A DNA stretch of 14,457 bases. Source: Nitrospirota bacterium (lineage in GTDB: Bacteria > Nitrospirota > JAOUDF01). The DNA lies in contig JAOUDF010000040.1 of NCBI GenBank assembly GCA_029859385.1, positions 1 through 14,457 on the forward strand. Reading direction: 5' to 3'. Under the pieces are notes generated by a model. The model searched no databases, had not been told where the DNA came from, and was given only the letters and a program-made list of their open reading frames with translations. Below, one piece after another: positions 6,134-12,861 of this stretch. Each line of letters begins with the position of its first letter. The first letter of the stretch is position 1. The translations under genes were made by a program, and so were the position numbers.

Positions 6134-6415
6134 GTGCCCGAGAATATGCTGCTGGGCAGAAGCCTCAAATCGGTCTGCCGCGACGTTGCCGACGGCTACA
6201 TCAGCATCACCCCCGTCACCCTGAAGAAGGTCGACGAAGAGGGGCTCAAGGCAGTCATTGACCAGCTCACACGATTGCAGACAGAGGTCAGGTGTCAATC
6301 TTTCCCCTCGCACGACCTCGATGGCATACGGCAGCGAAACATGAAGCTGCAACGCATTCACAACGCGATATTCGTCGCGAAAAACCTGGCCCGTGAGCGA
6401 CGAATCAAGCTCTAA
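6134..6415 (+). CDS. Hypothetical 93-residue soluble protein
   Basis: I recognise no family. The protein starts at GTG 6134, with GAGG (6124-6127) 6 nt upstream inside the preceding gene, which stops 3 nt before. An ATG at 6146 is the alternative start. It is mostly charged and helical (for example LKKVDEEGLKAVIDQLTRLQTEV), has one cysteine in each half (residues 15 and 54) and ends in a basic run (ARERRIKL). There is no signal peptide or membrane segment. Tight spacing suggests it works with the HAMP-like protein before it, possibly as its cytoplasmic partner (inference). glgC follows after 24 nt. Confidence 0.7.
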   Translation: MPENMLLGRSLKSVCRDVADGYISITPVTLKKVDEEGLKAVIDQLTRLQTEVRCQSFPSHDLDGIRQRNMKLQRIHNAIFVAKNLARERRIKL

Positions 6416-6439
6416 TACGCTTTATCCGGGAGGTCAACT

Positions 6440-7666
6440 ATGAAGAACGTACTCGCAATCATCCTCGCGGGGGGCAAGGGCGAACGCCTCCATCCCCTGA
6501 CCCTCCACCGTGCCAAGCCTGCCGTGCCCTTCGCCGGCAAGTACCGGATCATCGATTTTACGCTGAGCAACTGCGTAAACTCAAACCTCCGGCGTATAGC
6601 GGTCCTCACCCAGTACAAATCGGCCTCACTGGAACGCCATATCCGGATGGGCTGGGATATCTTCAACCGGGAGCTCAACGAGTTCATCTTCACCATTCCG
6701 CCCCAGCAACGCGTGGGTGACGAATGGTACCAGGGTACGGCCGACGCCATCTATCAGAACATCTATTTTGTCGAGGCTGAAAAACCCGACTACCTTATCG
6801 TCCTCTCCGGCGACCACGTGTACAAGATGGACTATTCCCAGATGCTCGCCTTTCACCTCGAGACCGGCGCTGATGCCACCGTGGGCGCCCTGGAGGTGCC
6901 TCTCAAGGAGGCAAGCAGCTTCGGCATCATTCACGTGGACAAGACAGCCCGCATCACCGGGTTTCTGGAGAAACCCAAGGACCCGCCGCCGGTGCCGCAC
7001 AACCCCAACGTGGCCTTCGCCTCCATGGGGATATATATCTTCAACACGAAGGATATAGTCCGCAGGCTCAAGGAAGATGCAAAGAACAGCGCCTCTTCCC
7101 ACGACTTCGGCAAGGACCTGATCCCCTCCATGGTGAACGACGGTGGCAAGGTTTACGCCTACAACTTCCAGGACGAAAACAAGAAAGAGGCTAAGTACTG
7201 GCGCGACGTCGGCACCATCGATGCATACTGGGAAGCCAACATCGACCTGGCCGGGATCGAACCCCTGTTCAACCTTTACGACCCCGACTGGCCGGTACGG
7301 ACCTATCAGGGGCAGTTCCCCCCGGCCAAGTTCGTCTTCGCCCAGATGCAAAAGGGGGGGCGGCTCGGCGTGGCGCTGGACTCCATCGTATCCGGCGGCT
7401 GCATCATAAGCGGCGGAAAGGTGCAGAATTCGGTGCTCTCCTCCAACGTGCGGGTCAACAGCTACGCGGAGGTCACCGATTCGGTCGTCATGGAATATGT
7501 GAATATAGGCCGTCACTGCAAGATTCGTCGCGCCATCATCGACAAGGGGGTGGATATTCCCCAGGGAACCATGATAGGCTATGACCTTGAAGAGGACCGG
7601 AAGAGGTATACCGTCACCGAATCGGGAATCGTCGTGGTCGCCAAGGGACAGGAAATAGGAAGTTAA
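6440..7666 (+). CDS. glgC: Glucose-1-phosphate adenylyltransferase (ADP-glucose pyrophosphorylase)
   Basis: GlgC makes ADP-glucose from glucose-1-phosphate and ATP, the committed step of bacterial glycogen synthesis. The 408 residues match the family length. Motifs: IILAGGKGERLHPLT (nucleotide loop, 8-21), KPAVPFAGKYRIIDF, WYQGTADAIYQN (97-107, substrate loop), GDHVYKMDY (124-132), SFGIIHVD and FLEKPK (175-180, glucose-1-phosphate binding), then a C-terminal left-handed beta-helix (repeats around SVVMEYVNIGRHCKIRRAIID). The ATG has GGGAGG (6428-6433) 6 nt upstream. No other glg gene is nearby, so glycogen synthase and branching enzyme must be encoded elsewhere. It follows two short genes on the same strand and is 24 nt from metF. 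Confidence 0.96.
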   Translation: MKNVLAIILAGGKGERLHPLTLHRAKPAVPFAGKYRIIDFTLSNCVNSNLRRIAVLTQYKSASLERHIRMGWDIFNRELNEFIFTIPPQQRVGDEWYQGTADAIYQNIYFVEAEKPDYLIVLSGDHVYKMDYSQMLAFHLETGADATVGALEVPLKEASSFGIIHVDKTARITGFLEKPKDPPPVPHNPNVAFASMGIYIFNTKDIVRRLKEDAKNSASSHDFGKDLIPSMVNDGGKVYAYNFQDENKKEAKYWRDVGTIDAYWEANIDLAGIEPLFNLYDPDWPVRTYQGQFPPAKFVFAQMQKGGRLGVALDSIVSGGCIISGGKVQNSVLSSNVRVNSYAEVTDSVVMEYVNIGRHCKIRRAIIDKGVDIPQGTMIGYDLEEDRKRYTVTESGIVVVAKGQEIGS

Positions 7667-7690
7667 CCTTACAGAGGAGGAAAGAACAGC

Positions 7691-8563
7691 GTGAGAATTA
7701 AAGACATCCTGGCCAAGAACGAACTGGTTTTTTCATTTGAGCACTTCCCGCCCAAGACCGACGAGGCGGAAGACGAACTGCTGAAAACTATCCACAGGCT
7801 GAAGGCCTACAACCCGCCGTATGTCTCCGTCACCTACGGCGCGGGGGGCAGCACCCGTGACCGTACGAGGCGTGTGGTCAAGAGGGTCCTCGAAGAGGCC
7901 AAGATAACCACCATGCCGCACCTTACCTGCGTCGGCTCCAGCAAGGACGACATCAAGGCTATCCTTGAAGACTACAAGAGCCTTGGCGTGGAAAATATCC
8001 TGGCGCTTCGCGGCGACCTCCCCGAGGGGATGACCGAGATCCCGCCGGAGAGCGGCGGTTTTCGCTTTGCCAATGACCTCGTCGCCTTCATCAAGTCGAT
8101 GAACTCCTTTTCCATCGGCGTCGCCGTCTATCCCGAAGCGCACCAGGACGCGCCCAGCCTCCAGGTGGACATGGAGCATACCAAGGTAAAGGTGGACGCC
8201 GGGGCCGATTTCGGCATCACCCAGATGTTCTTCGACAACACCCATCTCTACAACTTCAGGGACAAGGCGCTCAAGATGGGGATCGACATCCCGATCATCT
8301 GCGGCATGATGCCCATCGCCCAGTTTGAGAAGATCAAGAAATTTGCCGGCATGTGCAAGGCCTCCATCCCTGCCTCGCTCGAGGCCAAGATGGCCAAGGC
8401 CAACGGCAACGAGGCAGAGATGATGAAGATCGGCATGGACCACGTCACCGAGCAGATGGCCGACCTGATCAAGAACGGCTTCAAGTTCTTCCACATTTAC
8501 ACCCTCAACCGGGCCGATGTGGCGGAGATTCTGCTCGATAACCTCAGCGTCAAGAAGTCGTAA
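7691..8563 (+). CDS. metF: 5,10-methylenetetrahydrofolate reductase
   Basis: A flavoprotein that reduces 5,10-methylene-THF to 5-methyl-THF for methionine synthesis, and in acetogen-like anaerobes for the methyl branch of C1 metabolism. The 290-residue single domain is the bacterial MetF size. Visible features are FSFEHFPPK (Glu17, catalytic acid equivalent), VSVTYGAGGSTRDRT, LALRGD (Arg107, Asp109, FAD/folate contacts), GVAVYPEAH and the ITQMFFDN strand. The start is GTG with GAGGAGG (7674-7680) 10 nt upstream. The nearest ATG is far inside. Spacing of 24 nt from glgC allows cotranscription. A strong hairpin begins 12 nt after the stop. Confidence 0.95.
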   Translation: MRIKDILAKNELVFSFEHFPPKTDEAEDELLKTIHRLKAYNPPYVSVTYGAGGSTRDRTRRVVKRVLEEAKITTMPHLTCVGSSKDDIKAILEDYKSLGVENILALRGDLPEGMTEIPPESGGFRFANDLVAFIKSMNSFSIGVAVYPEAHQDAPSLQVDMEHTKVKVDAGADFGITQMFFDNTHLYNFRDKALKMGIDIPIICGMMPIAQFEKIKKFAGMCKASIPASLEAKMAKANGNEAEMMKIGMDHVTEQMADLIKNGFKFFHIYTLNRADVAEILLDNLSVKKS

Positions 8564-8575
8564 ACATCATCGTTT

Positions 8576-8607
8576 TCGCTGTTCGCCGGGAGACCGGCGA
8601 ACAGCGA
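8576..8607. other. 14-bp perfect hairpin between metF and vsr
   Basis: TCGCTGTTCGCCGG (8576-8589), loop GAGA, and the exact complement (8594-8607). There is no T-run on either side, so it is not a classical intrinsic terminator. It may stabilise the metF 3' end, or, because its last two bases are the start of the vsr ribosome binding site (GAGG 8606-8609), lower vsr translation. Confidence 0.7.
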
Positions 8608-8616
8608 GGTAGCGGA

Positions 8617-9027
8617 ATGCCCCGGTATGACCCACTATCGCCGGAACAGCGAAGTCAACGTATGTCGAGGGTCCGTAGCGCCGATACGGGACCGGAACTT
8701 GTCGTTCGAAGAATAGTTCATGCCATGGGCTATCGCTATCGGCTTCACAACGACAAGCTTCCAGGTCGTCCTGATCTTGTGTTTGCGGGCCGTCAAAGTG
8801 TAATCTTCGTCCACGGGTGCTTCTGGCATCAGCACGGATGCGCTCAATATAGAATGCCCCGAACTCGGAAGTCATTCTGGGAGCCCAAGCTCGAAAAAAA
8901 TGTAAAAAGAGATAACGAGGTACATTCAGCTTTGCGAGCCATGGGCTGGCGAGTGCTGATTATTTGGGAATGTGAAACCAAAGATACTGTTTTGTTAAAA
9001 AAACATATTCGGAAGTTCCTTAAATGA
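8617..9027 (+). CDS. vsr: Very short patch repair endonuclease (Vsr)
   Basis: Vsr nicks DNA 5' of the T in T:G mismatches produced by deamination of 5-methylcytosine in the partner methyltransferase's site, starting repair. The 136-residue product carries the whole active site: PGRPD (Asp53), VIFVHGCFWHQHGC (His66, Cys68, His71, His73, Cys75), FWEPKLEKNVKRD and WRVLIIWEC (Cys119). These residues match the E. coli Vsr catalytic Asp/His and zinc ligands. The ATG has GAGG (8606-8609) 7 nt upstream, partly inside the hairpin. Its stop overlaps the methyltransferase start as ATGA. It is the first gene of the restriction-modification island. The N-terminus (SPEQRSQRMSRVRSADTGPE) is the usual Vsr opening. 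Confidence 0.95.
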   Translation: MPRYDPLSPEQRSQRMSRVRSADTGPELVVRRIVHAMGYRYRLHNDKLPGRPDLVFAGRQSVIFVHGCFWHQHGCAQYRMPRTRKSFWEPKLEKNVKRDNEVHSALRAMGWRVLIIWECETKDTVLLKKHIRKFLK

Positions 9028-10208
9028 GTCGACGCAACCTACGATCAATCGAACTCTTCACCGGTGCCGGCGGTCTCGCGCTTGGACTTGAGGCCGCTGG
9101 ATGGGAGCACGTTGCCCTCCTTGAGAGAGATGCCGATGCCTGCGCAACCATCAGGCTTAACAACCACGGTCGATGTTCACTTGTCCACGATTGGAGACTT
9201 CTTGAAGGCGACGTAAGAGCTGTTAGGTTTTCCGAACTGACCTCAAACATCGAGCTTGTAGCGGGCGGACCGCCTTGCCAACCCTTCTCTCTTGGCGGTA
9301 AACATCGCGGAAGTGGTGATCACAGGGATATGTTTCCGGAAGCAGTTCGCGCCGTTCGTGAACTAACCCCTCGCGTCTTCGTTTTCGAGAATGTAAAGGG
9401 CCTTCTTCGTCAGTCCTTTTCAAGATATCTAGGATACGTCATCTTGCAGCTGACGTATCCCACTCTTGTTTGCGGAGAGACTGAGATGTGGCAAGAACAC
9501 CTGGCGCGACTTGAACGTCATCATACTTCCGCCAAAGAAACTGAGTTGGAATATCGAGTGGTATTCCGCCTTCTTAATGCGGCGGATTACGGAGTGCCAC
9601 AATACCGGCATAGGGTTTTCATCGTAGGTTTCAGGAAAGATGTCGGCCGGGAGTGGTCATTCCCAAAAGAGACCCACAATCTTGATAAACTGCTCTGGGA
9701 GCAATGGGTTACCGGAGAATATTGGGACGACCATAAGGTCGCGCGCAAAGATAGACCCCAATTGCCAGAAAAGCTTCGAGCACGAATTGCTCGCCTAAAG
9801 ACTGACTACACCCTAGTGCCGCCATCTGGCCTACGGTATCAGACTGTTAGAGATGCCTTGCGAGGAATACCGGACCCACGCGACCCTCAAAAAAACGTGG
9901 TTTTCAAGAATCACGAATTTCGACCTGGTGCCCGCGCCTATCCTGGCCATACCGGTAGTAATCTTGACGAACCGTCAAAAACCTTAAAGGCAGGTGATCA
10001 CGGCGTCCCCGGTGGAGAAAACATGCTTCGCCTGTCAACCGGAGAATTGCGTTATTTCACGGTGCGAGAGAGCGCTCGACTTCAAACATTCCCCGATGAC
10101 TATGAGTTTTCAGGCTCATGGACCGAATGTATGCGCCAGATAGGGAACGCGGTACCAGTCCGGCTGGCTGGCATGGTTGGCCAAAGCATTCTTTCTCAGG
10201 CTCATTGA
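9024..10208 (+). CDS. DNA (cytosine-5-)-methyltransferase, probably for CCGCGG
   Basis: A 394-residue C5 methyltransferase of a type II system. Motifs in order: I LFTGAGGLALG (11-21, SAM), IV GGPPCQPFS (81-89, catalytic Cys85), VI ENV (122-124), VIII QYRHRVFIVG (193-202), a variable target-recognition region (about 205-340), IX RESARLQTFP (348-357) and X QIGNAVP (372-378). The start overlaps vsr by 4 nt and the stop is 2 nt before the endonuclease ATG, so the genes are translationally coupled. Specificity is inferred from the Eco29kI-type partner, whose family prototype recognises CCGCGG. The sequence itself does not prove it. Base composition is less GC-rich than in glgC, metF or glcD, which suggests transfer. 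Confidence 0.94.
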   Translation: MSRRNLRSIELFTGAGGLALGLEAAGWEHVALLERDADACATIRLNNHGRCSLVHDWRLLEGDVRAVRFSELTSNIELVAGGPPCQPFSLGGKHRGSGDHRDMFPEAVRAVRELTPRVFVFENVKGLLRQSFSRYLGYVILQLTYPTLVCGETEMWQEHLARLERHHTSAKETELEYRVVFRLLNAADYGVPQYRHRVFIVGFRKDVGREWSFPKETHNLDKLLWEQWVTGEYWDDHKVARKDRPQLPEKLRARIARLKTDYTLVPPSGLRYQTVRDALRGIPDPRDPQKNVVFKNHEFRPGARAYPGHTGSNLDEPSKTLKAGDHGVPGGENMLRLSTGELRYFTVRESARLQTFPDDYEFSGSWTECMRQIGNAVPVRLAGMVGQSILSQAH

Positions 10209-10210
10209 CT

Positions 10211-10855
10211 ATGAGTGATTCGAAACAAATTCCCCGCATTACCCCTTTTAATCCTCTCGACAAAAAAAATCTCGGGGAGAGCGTCGCCGAGGCCCTGCTC
10301 CTTCGACCAGTCCATGAAATGCCGCCAACACCATTCATTGGCGCCGGGATTTATGCTATCTATTATACCGGTGATTTTTCCGACTATGCCGAAATCGCGA
10401 AAAAGAATAGAAAGGACAAATACGGCTGGCCGATCTACGTGGGCAAGGCCGTCCCTGCTGGTGCTCGCAAGGGCGGGTTTGGCCTGGATAGTGATCCCGG
10501 CCAAGTGCTCTATAAAAGACTGGTCGAGCACACGACGTCGATTCAGCAAACGGAGAACCTCGATATAAGGGACTTTGCCTGCCGGTATTTGGTAGTGGAC
10601 GACATCTGGATACCACTTGCTGAATCAATGCTGATTGAGATGTTCTCGCCTCTGTGGAATCAATTGATTGACGGCTTTGGCAATCATGATCCTGGTAGTG
10701 GTCGATACAACCAACAGAAATCGCAGTGGGACATATTACATCCAGGCCGCCCATGGGCAACTAAATTGAAGGACCCGTTAAAACGCAATAACAATGGGGT
10801 TCGTGAAGCCGTAGCCGAGTACATTGTTTCCACGAGTCCTAAAATTCAAGAGTAG
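10211..10855 (+). CDS. Eco29kI-family type II restriction endonuclease (GIY-YIG)
   Basis: The 214-residue product has the same length as R.Eco29kI, a SacII-like enzyme cutting CCGCGG. GIY-YIG active-site residues can be placed: Tyr48 in GIYAIYYTG, Tyr76 in PIYVGKA, Arg103 and His107 in YKRLVEH, Glu138 in LAESMLIEMF and Asn150 in PLWN. They lie at nearly the same positions as the catalytic set of Eco29kI, so the enzyme appears intact. The ATG at 10211 was chosen because it follows the methyltransferase stop by 2 nt and gives the family length. The in-frame ATG at 10118 would read through the methyltransferase end. No controller (C) gene is present, so expression order probably depends on coupling within the operon. 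Confidence 0.93.
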   Translation: MSDSKQIPRITPFNPLDKKNLGESVAEALLLRPVHEMPPTPFIGAGIYAIYYTGDFSDYAEIAKKNRKDKYGWPIYVGKAVPAGARKGGFGLDSDPGQVLYKRLVEHTTSIQQTENLDIRDFACRYLVVDDIWIPLAESMLIEMFSPLWNQLIDGFGNHDPGSGRYNQQKSQWDILHPGRPWATKLKDPLKRNNNGVREAVAEYIVSTSPKIQE

Positions 10856-10939
10856 GCCGAAAAGCGCGTGGATAATTGTGGCGACACCGGACCCACTCGA
10901 TCGTCCACCATGCATGCGGCAGCCAGCCGAGCCACAAAC

Positions 10940-12331
10940 ATGATCTCCCCCACCTTCATTTCCGAACTGGCCGCCATTGTCGGTCAACCGCATTGTCTCA
11001 CCGCACCCGAAGACCTCCTCTGCTATGCCTACGACGCCACCCGTATCGAGGGACGTCCCGACGCAGTGGTACAGCCTGCCACTACGGATGAAGTAAGCCG
11101 TATTCTCCGCCTGGCCAATAACGAAGGTATCCCCGTCACCCCTCGCGGCGCGGGAAGCGGCCTTACCGGCGGCGCAGTGGCCATGGAAGGCGGCATCGTG
11201 CTCTCCACCGAGCGGATGAGGGGCATGGGCGCCATCGACCGGGGCAATCTCCTCCTTACCGTCCAGCCGGGGGTAATCACCGGCGACATCCACAAATATG
11301 TCGAGTCACAGGGCCTCTTCTACCCCCCCGACCCTTCCAGCTCGGCCTTCTGCACCATCGGCGGCAACGTGGCGGAGAATGCGGGCGGGCCGCGGGCGCT
11401 CAAGTACGGCGTAACGGCCGACTATGTGAAGAAGCTGGAGGCGGTGCTCCCGTCGGGTGAGGTAATCGAAGTGGGTACCGCCAATGCCAAGGGGGTGGTG
11501 GGTTACGACCTGCTGCATCTCCTCGTCGGCTCGGAGGGAACCCTGGCCGTCGTCACCGGCATCACCCTGCGCCTCATCCCCAAACCACCGGAGATCGGCA
11601 CCCTCACCGCCTTTTTCCGGGATGAGGACACCGCAGCAACCCTTGTCGCCCGGGTGTTCGACGCCGGGATCATCCCCCGCGCCGTGGAGTTCATGGACCG
11701 GGCCGCCCTCGCCGTTGCCGGAGACACCGCCTTCATTCCCCAAGGGGGGAGGGCTGCCTTGATCATCGAGACCGACGGGAAAAACGGCGAAGCCGAGCGG
11801 GAGATGGATGCCATACGGCTATTGTGTGAAGAGGCGGGGGCACTGGAAATCCGCCGGGCCCGGGATAACGCCGAGCGCGAGTCGCTCTGGAAGCTCAGGA
11901 AGAACCTCTCCCAGGCCATGTACCGCATAGCGCCGTCGAAGATCAACGAGGATATTGTCGTGCCCCGCACCCGCCTGGCCGAGATGGTTGCCTTCCTCAG
12001 AGAAACGGCCAATGCCCGGAATGTGAAGATCGCCGCCTTCGGCCATGCAGGGGACGGCAATATCCATGTCAACGTCATGGCTGACCGACGGGACAAGGAG
12101 GAATACGAGCGGGCGCTGGAAGTGGTCGGGGAGGTATTCAGGAAAACCGTCGAACTGGGCGGCACCATATCGGGAGAGCATGGCGTTGGACTTACCAAGC
12201 TCCCCTATGTCGGAATGGAACTCGGCCCGGAAGTGGCTCGCCTCTCCCGGGGGATCAAGGCGCTCTTCGACCCAAAGGGGATACTCAACCCCGGCAAGGC
12301 TATCCCCGGTGAACAGGGCGGGCGCCGCTAA
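10940..12331 (+). CDS. glcD: FAD-binding oxidase, GlcD/D-lactate dehydrogenase family
   Basis: A flavoprotein oxidising a 2-hydroxy acid (glycolate or D-lactate type). It has an N-terminal FAD_binding_4 domain with PRGAGSGLTGGAV and NVAENAGGPRALKYG, and a C-terminal FAD-oxidase domain with FGHAGDGNIHVN, ISGEHGVGLTK and LFDPKGILNPGKA. The length from ATG 10940 is 463 residues, typical of GlcD. Upstream in-frame starts (ATG 10910, GTG 10868) would add 10 or 24 residues with no family character; none of the three has a strong ribosome binding site. The usual partners glcE and the Fe-S subunit glcF are absent; the next gene overlaps by one base (TAATG). The actual substrate cannot be fixed from sequence. 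Confidence 0.92.
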   Translation: MISPTFISELAAIVGQPHCLTAPEDLLCYAYDATRIEGRPDAVVQPATTDEVSRILRLANNEGIPVTPRGAGSGLTGGAVAMEGGIVLSTERMRGMGAIDRGNLLLTVQPGVITGDIHKYVESQGLFYPPDPSSSAFCTIGGNVAENAGGPRALKYGVTADYVKKLEAVLPSGEVIEVGTANAKGVVGYDLLHLLVGSEGTLAVVTGITLRLIPKPPEIGTLTAFFRDEDTAATLVARVFDAGIIPRAVEFMDRAALAVAGDTAFIPQGGRAALIIETDGKNGEAEREMDAIRLLCEEAGALEIRRARDNAERESLWKLRKNLSQAMYRIAPSKINEDIVVPRTRLAEMVAFLRETANARNVKIAAFGHAGDGNIHVNVMADRRDKEEYERALEVVGEVFRKTVELGGTISGEHGVGLTKLPYVGMELGPEVARLSRGIKALFDPKGILNPGKAIPGEQGGRR

Positions 12332-12747
12332 TGCGGTTTCGCAGGCAGATCACCATTGAGGCCCGGCCCGAGAAGGTATTCGCCGTCATCACCGACCTCC
12401 CCACCTTTGCGCGACTGACCCATCGCATAGAGGAAATAACCCTGACCAATGACGGGCAATCCCACTGGAGAGCCCGCATCGGCGGCATCCCCATCGAGTG
12501 GGATGCCGTCATCACCGATCAATACCCCCCATCCCGCTTTACCTGGAAGTCGGTCTCCGGCGCCAGGAACTCCGGTTCATGGCGTCTCACACCGGCAAAA
12601 AACGGCACCCGGGTCGAGTTCGGCATCACCTTTCACCCGCCGAAGGGAACGGAATTGCTGCTCGGGAAACTGCTCTTCCGCCGCTTTATCAATGAACTGA
12701 ACGAGGAGATACTTCAGAATCTCAGGACAATGCTGACTGAGGGATAA
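12331..12747 (+). CDS. SRPBCC (START-like) family protein
   Basis: A 138-residue single-domain protein of the polyketide cyclase/START-like fold. The opening MRFRRQITIEARPEKVFAVITDLPTFARL, the central GGIPIEWDAVITDQYPPSRFTWKSVSG and the strand SWRLTPAKNGTRVEFGITFHPP are characteristic, as is the C-terminal helix (NELNEEILQNLRTMLTEG). Members bind hydrophobic ligands. Function here is unknown. Its ATG overlaps the glcD stop by one base, so it is translated with glcD. There is no signal peptide, so it is cytoplasmic. Confidence 0.85.
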   Translation: MRFRRQITIEARPEKVFAVITDLPTFARLTHRIEEITLTNDGQSHWRARIGGIPIEWDAVITDQYPPSRFTWKSVSGARNSGSWRLTPAKNGTRVEFGITFHPPKGTELLLGKLLFRRFINELNEEILQNLRTMLTEG

Positions 12748-12861
12748 CTGCACCGATCATCCCGGCATCGGGCAGGTAATACGCCGGGAAACCGCTCCCT
12801 TCTGGATTTATCCTGCATCTGGTGGTATTGTAAAGCAAAATAGCTATAGTGACGGGGACTT
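12748..12861. other. Gap between SRPBCC gene and HD gene
   Basis: A 114-nt gap. It holds a weak inverted repeat (CCCGGC 12761-12766 and GCCGGG 12783-12788) without a T-run, and a TATAGT (12845-12850) that could be a -10 hexamer for the HD gene but lacks a clear -35. No gene is visible. Confidence 0.35.

Noticed and set aside
6626..7516. 296-codon minus-strand frame opposite glgC
   Set aside because: Shadow of glgC; no family features and no start signals.
8571..10870. Direct repeats flanking the restriction island as att or target-site duplications
   Set aside because: Only a 6-nt chance match (CGAAAA, inverted) was seen between the borders; no integrase, tRNA or transposase is present.
12761..12788. 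CCCGGC/GCCGGG hairpin after the SRPBCC gene as a terminator
   Set aside because: Only six pairs, a 16-nt loop and no T-run, so a terminator call is not supported.
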